A stretch of DNA of 50,897 bases, taken from contig JACCXN010000022.1 of the NCBI GenBank assembly GCA_013696965.1, positions 1 through 50,897 on the forward strand, given 5' to 3'. Origin of the DNA: Bacteroidota bacterium (GTDB lineage Bacteria > Bacteroidota > Bacteroidia > JACCXN01). A model generated the notes under the pieces. It worked only from the letters and a program-made list of their open reading frames with translations, was not told the origin of the DNA and ran no database searches. Numbering within the stretch: position 1 is the stretch's first letter; each line of letters opens with the position of its first letter. The position numbers were made by a program, and so were the translations under genes. Shown piece after piece: positions 1 through 13,600 of this stretch.

Positions 1-1650
1 GCCGGTGATAAAGAGTATAAAGCCCCATCAAACAAAGAAGAAGAGGCTCTTACAGAAGTCTGGAAAGAAGTTTTGGGTGCAAAACAATTGAGTGTGGATT
101 CTAATTTTTTCTCTTTGGGAGGAGATTCAATAAAAGCAATTCAGGTTGCATCTAAGCTAAAGAAGTTTGGATATAAACTGGATGTGAAAGATCTTTTTCA
201 GCAATTAACCATTGAAAATATAGCGCCCCTGTTAAAGCAGGATCAATTGAAAGCTGAGCAGGGACCGGTTGAAGGAGAGGTTTTCTTAACACCGATTCAG
301 CATTCGTTTTTCCAGGAGCAGCTTGCTGAGCCGCAGTATTATACCCAGGGTGCAGTGCTTTTTTTAAAGAACAGGTTCAATCATCAGTTGCTTGAAAATA
401 CCCTTGCAAAACTCACGGAGCAGCATGATGTTTTAAGGATGAGATTTGAAAAAGAAGGGGAGAAGGTAAAACAGATAAATACCGGCTTGCAAGGCAAACA
501 TTTTACTTTAGATATTGCAGAGATCGACTCTTTAGATACAAAACAGCAAATAAAGCAAAGCGCGGAGGAAGTACAGCGAAATTTAGACCTGGAAAAAGGC
601 CCGCTTTTAAAAGCAATTCTTTTTAAAGCTCCGGAAGGCGATCATTTGCTGCTGGTTATCCATCATCTTGTTATAGATGGTGTTTCCTGGAGAATATTGA
701 TGGAGGATTTTATGATGTTCTACCAATCTGCAATGCAAAATCAATCTGTAGCATTGCTTCCAAAAACTACTTCTTACAAAGAGTGGGCAGATCAGCTTTT
801 AAATTATGCCAATAGTGATGATTTATTAAAAGAAATTGATTTTTGGAAAAAGCTTGAAACAAACGGAGTATTTAAACTTCCAAAAGATAATACCTCGGCA
901 GAAAATCTGTATAAACATAGTAAAGACATAAGTCTTAAATTATCAAAAGAAGAGACGGCAGATTTACTAAAAAACACCAACCACGCATATAACACTGAGG
1001 TAAATGATCTTTTATTAACCGCTCTTGGGCTTGCAGTTAAAGAATGGTCAGGAACAGGAAAGGTTTTAATTAACCTCGAAGGGCACGGAAGAGAAGATTT
1101 ATTTAATAATTTAGATATCACAAGAACTGTAGGATGGTTTACTTCTCTTTATCCTGTTTTGCTTGAAGCTTCTTCAGAGGATCTTTCTCTTTGTATTAAA
1201 ACTACCAAGGAAATGTTACGGAAGATTCCAAACAAAGGCATTGGTTATGGCATTTTAAAACATATTACATCTGCTGATTTAAAACAAGGACTACAGCTAA
1301 ATCAAAAGCCTGAAATTAGTTTTAATTACTTGGGGCAGTTTGACGATCAGGAGAAATCAGATTTTGAAATAACACCTCTAACGCTTTCAGAAACTGTTAG
1401 TCCTGAAAACAAAAGAAGCTGTTCTATAGATATAAATGGAATGGTGATAGGCGGAGAACTGACTATGGAATTTTCCTACAGCTCGGAAGAATACAGGGAA
1501 CAAACTATCAGCAGCCTGGTAAATGCCTACAAAATTCACTTACAGAACATAATCAATCATTGTATTAATAAAGAAGAAACTGAGATCACCCCAAGCGATT
1601 TAAGTTATTCCGATATAGCCCTTGACGATTTAGAAAATATTTTTGGATAA
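1..1650 (+). CDS. NRPS, C-terminal part (T-E), 5' end outside window
   Basis: The frame is open from base 1, so the gene starts upstream; the TTG at 73 lies inside the carrier domain and is not a start. Codons 1-75 are a thiolation domain (FFSLGGDSIKA; phosphopantetheine Ser codon at 127). Codons about 90-510 are an epimerization domain: HHLVIDGVSW near codon 221, EGHGRE near codon 360, then a TVGWFTSLYP motif and FNYLGQFD. The catalytic His and Glu are present, so it should convert the last tethered residue to a mixture from which the D form is taken. The last 20 residues (acidic, ending DDLENIFG) look like a donor docking tail, as is usual after E domains. The stop codon is directly followed by the ATG of the next NRPS, whose first C domain is DCL type, consistent with transfer of a D-residue. 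Residue identity is unknown because the A domain is upstream. Confidence 0.96.
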   Translation, partial: AGDKEYKAPSNKEEEALTEVWKEVLGAKQLSVDSNFFSLGGDSIKAIQVASKLKKFGYKLDVKDLFQQLTIENIAPLLKQDQLKAEQGPVEGEVFLTPIQHSFFQEQLAEPQYYTQGAVLFLKNRFNHQLLENTLAKLTEQHDVLRMRFEKEGEKVKQINTGLQGKHFTLDIAEIDSLDTKQQIKQSAEEVQRNLDLEKGPLLKAILFKAPEGDHLLLVIHHLVIDGVSWRILMEDFMMFYQSAMQNQSVALLPKTTSYKEWADQLLNYANSDDLLKEIDFWKKLETNGVFKLPKDNTSAENLYKHSKDISLKLSKEETADLLKNTNHAYNTEVNDLLLTALGLAVKEWSGTGKVLINLEGHGREDLFNNLDITRTVGWFTSLYPVLLEASSEDLSLCIKTTKEMLRKIPNKGIGYGILKHITSADLKQGLQLNQKPEISFNYLGQFDDQEKSDFEITPLTLSETVSPENKRSCSIDINGMVIGGELTMEFSYSSEEYREQTISSLVNAYKIHLQNIINHCINKEETEITPSDLSYSDIALDDLENIFG

Positions 1651-4600
1651 ATGATCAGCAAGCAAAATCTCAAAGACCTTTACCCGCTTTCTCTTATGCA
1701 GGAGGGAATGTTGTTTCACGCATTGCTTGAAACTCAATCTACTGCCTATTTTGAGCAAACTTCTTATTTAATAAAAGGTAATCTTGATATTGAAATTTTC
1801 AAATACAGTCTTAACGAATTATTCAAAAGGCACGATGTGCTTAGAACTGTAATAGTTCATAAAAAAGTAGCACGTCCGCTGCAGGTAGTTTTAAAGGAAT
1901 TAGAAGCTGCATTTTATTTTGAAGATTTAAGGCAACAATCTCCTGAAGAACAAAAAAAGGCAATTAGTGAATTTTGTGAAAAAGATGTTGTAAAAGGTTT
2001 TAATTTATCTGAAGATGTACTGATGCGCCTTGCTGTTTTGCAAACAGCTGATGATGCCTGGCGCGTTGTATGGAGCCATCACCATATTTTAATGGATGGA
2101 TGGTGTGTGGGAATTCTACTTCAGGAATTTATGGAGCTTTACCGTGCTAAAAAAGCCGGAAGAGCAGCCCGGCTTTCCAAACCTATACCATACAGTACCT
2201 ATATAAAATGGCTTGAAAAGCAGGATAAGAAATCTGCTTCAGAATATTGGAAAGAATATGTTGCAGGATACGAAGGACAAACTGTACTTCCTGAGCTATC
2301 AAAAACTTCTAAATCAGCTTACCAAAGGGCACAGGTTTCTTTAAAATTTGATACTGAAACCACTGCTAAGCTTGAGGGCCTGGCAAAGAAGAATGGTGTT
2401 ACTTTAAATACACTTTTACAAGCTTGCTGGGCAATTCTTTTGCAAAAATACAATAGTTCTGATGATGTAGTTTTTGGAGCTGTTGTTTCCGGAAGACCTA
2501 CAGAAATTGATGGTGTGGAATCAATGGTGGGGCTTTTCATAAATACGCTTGTTGTACGTGTTGCCTGCGGGGAGGATGAAACCCTTTCGCAGCTTTTGAA
2601 AAAAATGCAGCAGCAAGCCGGAGCATCAGACGCACACGCTTATTTCCCACTTGCAGAGGTGCAGTCATTTACTACTCAAAGGCAAAATTTAATCAACCAT
2701 ATTTTAGTTTTTGAAAATTATCCGCTTCAGCAGGAGCTTCAACAAATAAGCGATCCGGAATCCGGTTATACAATTGGTGATGTAGAATTATTCGAGCAAA
2801 CCAACTACAACCTTACTGTAATGATTATGCCCGGCAAAGAAATAGCCGTTCATTTTGATTACAATGCCGCAGTTTTTAGTACTGTTGTAATGGATCAGCT
2901 TAAAACACATTTTTTTGCTGTAGTTACCCAAGCACTTGCCAATACTGATGTTTCAGTTGCTGCAATCAGTATAATCTCAGAAAAAGAAAAACAACAGATA
3001 CTGCAGGATTTTAATGCCACAACTGTTACTTATCCAAAGCAATCTGTACTTGAATTATTTGAAGAACAGGTTTTAAAAACACCTGGAAAAGTTGCTGTAG
3101 TTTTTGATGATAAAAGTTTGAGCTATCAGCAGGTAGATAAATTATCTGATAAACTGGCTTCATACCTGCTGAACAACTACAAAATTCAGCCTGAGGAAAT
3201 TATTGGCGTGATGCCTGAGCGTTCAGAGCAGGTGCTCGTTTGTTTACTTGGAATTTTAAAAGCAGGAGGGGTTTATCTTCCAATTGATCCGAATTATCCG
3301 CAGGAAAGAATAGAGCATATGCTGGAGGATAGCAGGGTTAAAGTGCTTTTATCTGAAGAAAAATTTAAAGCTCAACTCTCTTTTTATAAAGGAAAAATAG
3401 TTGAAATAACTTCTCTTGCTAATTATCCTGATAATGAAGAAAAGCCTGCACCGTTTCAATTACCTCGTGCAGATCAATTAGCATATATTATTTACACTTC
3501 TGGTTCTACCGGAAAACCCAAAGGTGTTGCCTGTACCCACCGCTGCCTGTATAACCTTATGGAATGGCAGCTCAGGGAAAGCGGCATTGGAGGCGGTTTA
3601 ACTTCTATCCAATATGCATCTTTAAGTTTTGATGTTTCTGTGCAAGAGATGCTTTATAATGTCATTTCAGGAGGAACAATGCATGTTATTGATAATGATA
3701 TGCGTCAGGATATGAACCGCCTTGCATTACTTCTGGATGAGAAACAAATAGAATTACTTACACTTCCTTTTTCTGCATTGAATCTTTTATTCTCTGTAAA
3801 TAAGGATCTGCATAAAATAAAGAGTTTAAAGCACATTATAACTTCCGGTGAACAATTACAATTATCAGCAGGTATTAAAGAGTTTTTACTGAAAAGACCT
3901 GATGTGTATCTGCACAACCAGTATGGCCCATCAGAAACGCATGTAGTTACCAGTTATAGCCTTTGTGGAAAAGATAATTTGTCTGAAACACTTCCACCCA
4001 TTGGAAAGCCTATCGCAAATACTACAGCTTATATTTTAGACAAAGCAGGAAATCCTGTTCCTGTGGGAGTTGCTGGTGAGTTATATTTAGGTGGAGTACA
4101 GGTAGCAAGGGGATATTTAAATCGCCAGGACCTTACTGCGGAGAAGTTTTTGCCAAATCCATTTACCCCGGGAGAAGTATTTTATAAAACCGGAGATCTT
4201 GCCAAATGGCTGCCGGATGGAAATATTATGTTCCTTGGAAGAATTGACGGACAGGTAAAAATCAGAGGGTTTAGAATAGAGCTTGGTGAGATAGAGAGTA
4301 ATCTTTTAAACCATCCTGAAATAATAGAGGCAGCAGTAATTGTAAAGGAAATTCACTCAGGAGTTAAAGAACTTGCAGCATATATTGTTGCTCAAAAAGA
4401 ACTAAGCTTAAATGAAATAAGGAAGTACCTGGGCAAAAGCCTTCCGGAATATATGATACCGGCTTATTTTAGCTCACTTGAAAAATTACCGCTTAGTCCA
4501 AACGGAAAAGTGGACAAAAGAGCTCTGCCTGAGCCGGAAGGTGGTCTTGCAACAGGAACAGAATATGTTGAGCCTTCAACGGAAACAGAAAAGCAACTGG

Positions 4601-7600
4601 CTCTTATTTGGCAGGAGCTTTTAGGTGTTGAGAAGATTGGTTTAAAAGATAACTTTTTTGATTTAGGCGGACACTCACTTAAGGCTACAATGCTTGTATC
4701 TCGTATACACAAAGCTCTTGATAAAGAAGTTCCGTTAAGAGAAGTTTTTGCATTGCCTACCATTGGCCAGTTATCGGCATTTATTGAAAATTCAGGAACT
4801 CAGAAATTTTCTTCCATTCAACCTGCAGAAAAAAAAGAGTTTTATCCCTTGTCTTCTGCTCAAAAAAGAATGTTTGTTTTAAACAGCTTTGAAGGTGTTG
4901 GAACAAGTTATAATATTTCAGGAGTTTTTAAACTTGTTGGTGAAATCGATATTAATCAGTTTGAAACTGCTGTTAAAGAAACCATCAATAACCACGAAAT
5001 TCTAAGGACTTCCTTTAAATTAATTGAAAATGAAGCTGTGCAGATTATCCATCAGGAACTAGATTTTCGAGTTGTTAAAATTAATTGCTCAGAAATTGAA
5101 CTTCCTGAAATATTAGATAATTTCATTCAGCCTTTTGATCTTTCGCAGGCACCATTAATCAGAATTGCGCTGATAAATTTGGAACAAGAAGAATATGTTC
5201 TTGCCACAGATATTCATCATATAATTTCAGATGGCGTTTCTATTCAGCTTTTACTGGAAGAAATCTGCCAAAGGTATGAAGGAGTATTTTCTGCAAGTAA
5301 AGTTTTGGAATACAAAGATTTTTCAAGCTGGCAATTTGATAACCTTTCAAATGAAGGTTTTTCTGAGCATAAAAAATATTGGAAGAATAAATTTTCTGAA
5401 GATGTTAACCGCGCTGATTTACCCGCAGATTTTGAAAGACCGGCATCTCAAAGTTTTGAAGGAGATTTACTAAAAATTTCTTTAAAGCAGGATGATGCAG
5501 CGCTTATTAAAAACCTTACTGAAAGAAATGGGATTACCCCATATATGTTTTTTCTTTCTGTCTTTTATGCCTTTATCCACAGATATACCCGTCAAAATGA
5601 TATTTGTATAGGAACCCCTGTTTCCGGTCGTACACATAAGGATCTTCAAAATATACAGGGAATGTTTGTAAACACACTGCCTTTAAGAAATCAAGTAAAT
5701 CCGGCAGGGGCTTTTGAAGAATTGCTCTCAAATACAAAAAATGAAGTTTTAGATACTTTAAAATATCAGGATTATCCTTTTGAAGAATTACTGCTGCAAC
5801 TGCAGCTTGAAAAAGATACCAGCCGAAATCCATTGTTTGATTATATGTTTTCTTTTCTGGAAGATGTTACTGCTGATTTTTCAACAAAAGATTTTAAAGT
5901 TAAGCATTTAGAAAGTACAGATCACAAGACTTCTATGTTTGATCTTTCACTGGAAGTTTTAAAAACAGGTGAAAATTATACTTTATGCTGGGAGTTCTGT
6001 ACCAGGATATTCAAAAAGCAAACAGTTGAAAATTTTGCAGCGCATTACCTGAACCTGTTAAAAGTTTTTTTACAAGATGAAAAATTAAAGATTTCAGAAG
6101 CAGGAATATTATCTGAATGTGAAATTAAGCATCAGTTAAACATTCTTTCCGGTGGTGCTACAAAACCATTTGATTTAACCTGGCTTGATCTTTTTAATAA
6201 TGTGGTTGAATCTTATCCTGATAAAACTGCATTAATCAGAAACAATAATGAAATATCATATAGGGAATTAAATGAAAAAGCCAACGCACTTGCACATAAA
6301 CTTATAGAAGGTGGTGTAGGCGCTGAACAGGTTGTGGCATTGAGAATGAAATCATCGCCTGAATTTATTTACAGTGTTATTGGTATTTTAAAAGCCGGAG
6401 CGGCTTATCTTCCTATTGATATTGAATACCCGGCAGACAGGGCTTTATATATGCTTGATAATTCCGGTGCCAAAGTATTAATTACCTCACCTGATTTTGC
6501 TTCTGATATATCTTTTAGTGGCTCTTCTTTAGAGGCTAATGCTGAATTATTTAACGGCAAAAAAGAAAATCCGGAAGCAAGATGCACAGCCGATAATATG
6601 GCTTATATTCTTTTTACTTCAGGATCAACAGGAAAACCAAAGGGAGTAATTACCGAGCATAGAGGAATTGCTAATTATGTTGATGTTCTGCCAAAACTTT
6701 TAGGTTTAACGTCCGAGGATACTTTTGTGCAGCACGCTTCTGTTTCTTTCGATGTAAGTGTTGATGAAATATTCTGTTCTTTAGGTATAGGTGCTACTTT
6801 AATTCTTCCAAATGACAGAAAAAATCTTGATGAGCTTATAGATATTGTTGAATCCGGGAAGTTAACCTTCTATGAAGGCACACCACTTATTTTAAGTTAT
6901 ATAAATGAAAATGCCATTACTAAAGGGAATCTGAAAAAAGTTTGGGTTGGGGGTGATACTTTAAAATTAAGTGACTGCAAAAAACTTTTACCTGAAATTG
7001 AAATTATTAATGGTTACGGGCCTACTGAGGCATCTATCACGGCTTCCTGGTATACGCTTAATGGAGATGAAAAAGAAATACCTATTGGAAAACCCATTCC
7101 TAATTACAGGCTTTTTGTAGTTGACAACAATCTTAACCTGATGCCTGAGGGTGCAATTGGTGAACTTTGCATCGGAGGCATAGGGCTTGCAAGAGAATAT
7201 TTAAATAGCCCTGAATTAACAAAAGAGAAATTTACCTTTCTTAAACAAACCGATGAAAGAATTTACAGAACAGGAGATTTAGTGAAATGGCTGCCTGATG
7301 GAAACCTTGCTTTTTTGGGAAGAATTGACAATCAGGTTAAGATAAGAGGGCAGCGGATAGAACTTGGCGAAATAGAGAATAAATTAGAAGCAATTGAAAA
7401 CATTTCACAAGTTGCTGTAATTGATAAAACAAATGCAGAGGGATCTAAATATCTGGTTGCATATTATGTTTCAGAAAAAGAAATCTCATCTGAAATAATC
7501 AGGAAAAATTTAACAGCTAGCTTGCCTGATTATATGGTTCCTGCACATTTTGTACGTTTGGAAAAACTGCCAAAAACGGCTAACGATAAGCTGGATAGAA

Positions 7601-10600
7601 AAGCACTTCCAGAACCTTTTTCAGTTATTAAAAGAAAAGAATACAAAGCACCTTCAACAGAATTAGAAAAAGCAGCTTGTGAAGCATTTAAAACTGTTCT
7701 AAAAGCCTCCTTAATTGGAGTGGAGGATAATTTCTTTGATTGTGGCGGAGATTCTCTAAAGGCAATGATTTTGTCTTCGGTGATAAATAAAGCACTAGGC
7801 ATCAAATTAGGAATTGAAGTAATCTTTAAAAATCCCACACCAGGAGAAATAGCTGCTATTGCTGCAACTCTTGGAAAATCTGATTATAAAGAGATTTCAC
7901 AGGTACCTGAACAGGAATATTACCAACTCTCGCCTTCACAAACAAGATTATGGTTGCTGGATAAAATCCACGGAAATTCTGTGGATTATAATATGGCTGA
8001 TTTATTCACCTTTAATGAAGCTGTAAAACCGCATATACTGGAGAAAGCATTTGATACAGTTGTACAAAGACATGAGGCAATCAGAACAAATTTTGTTGAG
8101 ATAGAAGGGCAGCCAAAACAGAAAATAAATCAAGCGCTTTCTTTTAAGCTCAATATGCTTGATTTTAGCAATGAAGTAAATTCAAAAGCAAAGACGGAAC
8201 TTCTTTATAAAAACGAATGTGATTTTGTGTTTGATCTTTCAAAGGATCTGTTGCTGCGAGCTACGCTTGTAAAAGAAAAAGAAAATACCTGGCACCTGAT
8301 CTTCAATATACACCATATTGTGAGTGATGGCTGGTCGATGAATATTTTTAAAAACGAACTTGTTGCTCTTTACCGCGCTTTTGAAAGTGAACAGGAGAAC
8401 CCTTTAGCGCCTCTTCGCATTCAATATAAAGATTATGCCTCCTGGCAACAGGAGCAGATCGTTGGAAGCAACCTGCATGCATTAAAAAATTATTGGCATA
8501 AAGTGCTTGAGGGCGAGCTTCCAGTAATGGAACTTCCTTATGACTTTAGTTACGCACATGCAAAAAAAGGCTCAGGAAGCAGGTATTCGTTTGTATTAGA
8601 CAATGAACTAAAAAATAAGCTGAATAAACTTGCTTTAAGTTCTAATTCCAGCTTGTTTATGGTGCTGCTCTCAGGGTTTAACATACTGTTGCAGCGCTTG
8701 AGTAATACCCAGGATATTATTATCGGAACGCCCGTTGCAGGCCGTGGCCACGAAGATTTGAAAAGATTAATAGGTTTCTTTTTAAATACTGTAGTGCTTC
8801 GAAACCAGGTTTCGGCAGAGCTAAATATTGAGGAATATCTTAAAGCCGTTAAAGAAAATACGCTTCAGGCTTTAGAAAATCAGGATTATCCTTTTGAACA
8901 GCTTGTTGATGATCTGAAAATCCCAAGAGATATCAACCGTTTCCCGATTACTTCTGTATTCTTTAATATGCTAAATCTTGATGGAGAAAATCACGGGGAT
9001 TTAGCAGAATCAAAATCATCTTTTGAACATCACAACAACAAAGTAAAATTTGATCTGAATGTTTATGCATCAGAGTATAACAACGGCTTGCAACTTACCT
9101 TGGAATATAAAAACGAACTTTTTCTTCCTCAGACGATAGAGGCGTTTTCTGAAAAATTTAAACAAATACTTGAACAATTAGCAGAGGATTCTTCTGTTGC
9201 AGTAAAAGATATTTCTACTCATATAACTAAAAACACTCCATTGCCTTATCAGGAGGTTGAATGGTATAAGGACGAATTAACAGTTCCTGAAGTGTTGCAA
9301 AATTGCTTTAAAAAGTATGCATCTAATGTGGCATTTAAAACAGCTGCTACAGAATTTAAATATTCGGATTTAAATGAAATTTCAAATCAGCTTGCAAGGC
9401 ATCTTTCTAAATTTGGGACAAAACAAAGAGTTGCTATTTGTTTGGAGCACAATGAGTTTTTAGCAGTTGCAATTACGGGTGTTTTAAAGTCAGGAAATGC
9501 TTATGTGCCCATTGATCCTGCATATCCTGTTAGCAGGTTGAAATTTATTGTTGAAGAATCGCAGCCTGTTGCAATCATAACTGATAAAGCAAATAAATCA
9601 CTTGCAAACGAGCTTTTAAATAAAAACAGTATTTGCTTAGATGAATCAGAAGCAGCTTATCTTTTAGAAAGTGCAGAAGATTTCATTGTTAAAGTAAATG
9701 CGGAAGATGAGGCATATGTGCTTTATACCTCCGGAAGTACCGGCCAGCCAAAAGGAGTTTCACAAACACATAAAGGAATTTTGCATTTTGCCTCTATTTA
9801 TGCAGCAGCGATTGGTATTACAGCCGAGGATAAATTATCAGGTTTTTCTTCGGTTTGTTTTGATTCATTCAATCACGAATTATTTCCTGCTCTTTTCTCG
9901 GGAGCTTCTTACCTGCCGCTTTCATTAAAAAGTGGAATTACAATAAATGAGCTGTCAGATTGGACAAACGAAAATAAGATTACAGTATGGCAATCTGTAC
10001 CAACTGTTTTCAGGCAGTTTGCAGATGAGGTAACAGAAAAAAATATAGTTCTTTCCGGAATTCGTATACTAAAAATGACCGGAGAGGCATCCACTAGGGA
10101 AGATTTTGAGAAATTTAAAAAGATAACCAATGCTCTGGCCACCTTTGTGGTAAGTTACGGTTCCACGGAAAATAGTTTAACTACTATTAATTTATTTACT
10201 CACAACAGTGCTGTAACCAAAGCAGCATTGCCTGCAGGAAATGCAGTTAATAATACAGATATAATAATTTTAAATTCATCAGGGAAAACAGCTGATGCTC
10301 TTGAAGCAGGAGAAGTCATTTTGCATAGTCCGGGGCTCACAAAAGGCTATCTGAATATTGTTGAAAATGATAAGATTTTTGTAACTATTGAAAATAAGAA
10401 ATATTACAAAAGTGGTGATATAGGTCGTTTAAACCTTTCCGGACAACTGGAGATATTGGGTAGAAAAGACGGGCAGGTAAAAATACGTGGAATGCGTATT
10501 GAACTTTCTGAAATTGAAGCAGGTTTACTTGCTTATCCGGAAGTTAAACTTGCTGCCGCTACTATTTCTGAGAATAATGATGGATTAAAAAGATTGGTAG

Positions 10601-13600
10601 CATACGTAATATCAAGTAAATCACTTGATTCAACCGAGCTAAGAAACCACCTGTCAAAGCACTTGCCTGAGCATATGATTCCTGCAGTATTTGTTCAGCT
10701 GGAGAAATTTCCAATGACACCAAGCGGTAAAGTTGATAGAAAAGCTTTGCCTGCACCTGATGAAACGGCCCTTTCTTCCTCAACTGTTTATGTTGCCCCT
10801 AGAAATACAACAGAAGAAAAACTTGCTCAAATGTGGCAGCAATTACTGGATGTTAAGCAGGTTGGCGTTACGGATAACTTTTTTGAATTGGGCGGACATT
10901 CTCTTAAAGCCTCCTCTTTTGTTGCAAGAGTTAATAAAGAATTTCAGCGAAATCTGCCGTTAAAGCAAATCTTTATAACACCGACAATTGAGGGAGTTGC
11001 AGCATATATTGAAAAATCCTCAAAGAGTGCTTTAAATACATTAATTTCAGTAGGAGGTGCCGGTAAATATCCTGTATCTTCCGCACAGATGCGACTCTTC
11101 CTGCTCAACCAGTTTGACCCGGAAAGTACTGGTTATAATATGCCGAATGTGATGGAGGTGCACGGAAGGATTGACAGGCAAAAGGTGGAAGCAATATTTC
11201 AGATGTTAATCAGTAGACATGAATCCCTGCGTACATCTTTTGAAATGTCCGGTACTGAATTGTTACAGAAAGTAGGGGAAGAAGTTTCCTTCAACCTGGA
11301 AAAGATAGAAACCTCGGTTGAAGATGCAGAGAAGGCAATTAGCAGATTTATCCGACCTTTCGATTTGTTACAGGCCCCACTTTTAAGGGCAGGGCTGGTT
11401 TCTATCACAGAAGATCATTTTCTGCTGCTTTTTGACATGCATCACATTATTTCTGATGGAACTTCAATGCAGTTAATAACAACAGATTTTATAAAATTAT
11501 ATCGCGGTGAAGCACTTGAGCCTCTTGCAGTGCAATACAAAGACTATGCAGTATGGCAAAAAGAATCATATAAAAATGAAAGGCTGCTTAAGGAGGAAAA
11601 ATACTGGCTCGATAAATTCGAAGATCTGCCCGAGGTGCTCGAACTTCCTTATGATCTGCCGCGACCGAGAGAGCAAAGTTTCCGGGGCGACAGAGCAGAG
11701 GCGGTTATTGACAAAGAACTGCTCAATAAATTCAAAAACCTTCTTCAGCAGAATGAGGTCACACTTTACATGGGCCTGCTTGCCGTGTACAACATTCTCT
11801 TAGCGAAATACAGCGGACAGGAAGATCTAATTGTAGGTTCACCGGTGGCTGGTCGTAATCATCCCGGTTTGGAACCTGTACTGGGCATGTTTGTCAATAC
11901 GCTTGCTATTCGTAACCAGCCTGCAAAAAATAAAACCTTTAATCAGCTAATTGCAGAGGTTAAGGAAAATGCGCTTGATGCATTTGAAAATCAGGAATAC
12001 CCCTTTGAACAGCTTGTGGATAAGCTGAAGATTGAAAAAAACCTTGGTCGTAACCCTCTCTTTGATGTTACGCTCGTGCTGCAGAATATGGATACTGCGG
12101 ATCAGAATATTGAGGGAATTTCATTCAAGCCATACGACCTTAGAAACTATACCAGCAAATTTGATTTAACGCTTTCCGCATTAGAAGAGAGTGAAGGCCT
12201 GCTGCTGAACATGGAATATTCGACCGATTTATTTAAGCATTCTACAATAGAAAGAATGCTTAGGCATTTTGAACAGATCATTGCTGAAGTTGTTACTGAT
12301 TCCAACAAAACAATTGCTGCTATTAACCTGTTAACTTATGCGGAAACAAAGAAAGTAACTGAAGAATTTTCATGTATAAGGGCTCCATATCCAAAAGAAA
12401 AAACAATTGTTGAGCTATTTGAGGAACAGGTGCTGAAAACCCCTGACCTTTTCGCAATTTCTTTAGATGGCAATAAGCTAAGCTATGCCGAACTCAACAG
12501 GCGTGCTAATCAGATAGCTGCACAGCTTTTGAAAAAAGGGGTTAAGATGGATGAACTTGTTGCTATAATAACAAGCCGGTCTGTTGAAACAATCATAGGA
12601 ATGTTAGGTGTTCTTAAAGCGGGAGCGGGTTATGTACCGGTTGATGGGGATTATCCGGCTGAACGGATACAATTTATTCTTCATGATTGCAATGCCCGAG
12701 CGCTTTTAGTGAATGGGCAACTTCCTTCGGTTTCATTTGAAGGTGCAATCATTGACCTCTCTTCCGAATCAATTTACGATACGGATTATCCCAATCCATC
12801 AACAATAAGTGGTCCCCGAGATTTAGCATATGCTATTTACACGTCAGGTACAACAGGTCAGCCAAAGGGAGTGCTTGTAGAAAATCAGGCTGTTGTACGC
12901 CTTGTGAAAAATACCAATTATATTTCCATAAAGGAGGGAGACAAGCTGCTTCAGACAGGATCCATTTCCTTTGATGCTTCCACCTTTGAAATATGGGGAG
13001 CATTGCTCAACGGTGCTGAGCTTCATTTGTGCAGCCTGGATGATATGCTTGACCCTAAAAAACTCAAGTCCATCATAAATGAAAACAAAATAGATATTCT
13101 ATGGCTTACAACCTCTTTCTTCCATCAGCTTGCGGATGCACATATTGAAACTTTTTCAGGGCTAAATTATTTAGGATTTGGAGGTGACCGTTGTTTGACA
13201 CACCTTGTCAACAAAGTGAGGGATGCATATCCAGGAATGCAGCTAGTGCATTTCTACGGCCCTACGGAGAACACTACTTTTTCAACTGCGCATAATATTG
13301 TTGAAACATATCAAGGTGCTGTACCCATTGGTATTCCTATTGCCAACTCTGAGGTTTATATTCTGGACGATGAAAGAAAGGCAGTACCGATAGGAGTAAG
13401 AGGATATTTGTATGTTGGAGGAGACGGACTTTCCAGAGGTTACTTGAATAGACATGAACTTACCTCTGAAAAATTCGTTACGCATCCATTTAAGGACGGA
13501 AAAAAGCTATATTTTACTGGTGATATAGCCAGGTGGCTGGAAGATGGAACAATTGAATTTTTGGGTCGTGATGATCACCAGGTTAAAATTAGGGGCTTCA

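Noticed and set aside
73-75. TTG as the start of the first NRPS gene
   Set aside because: It lies within the thiolation domain and the frame is open to the window edge with matching T-domain sequence upstream.
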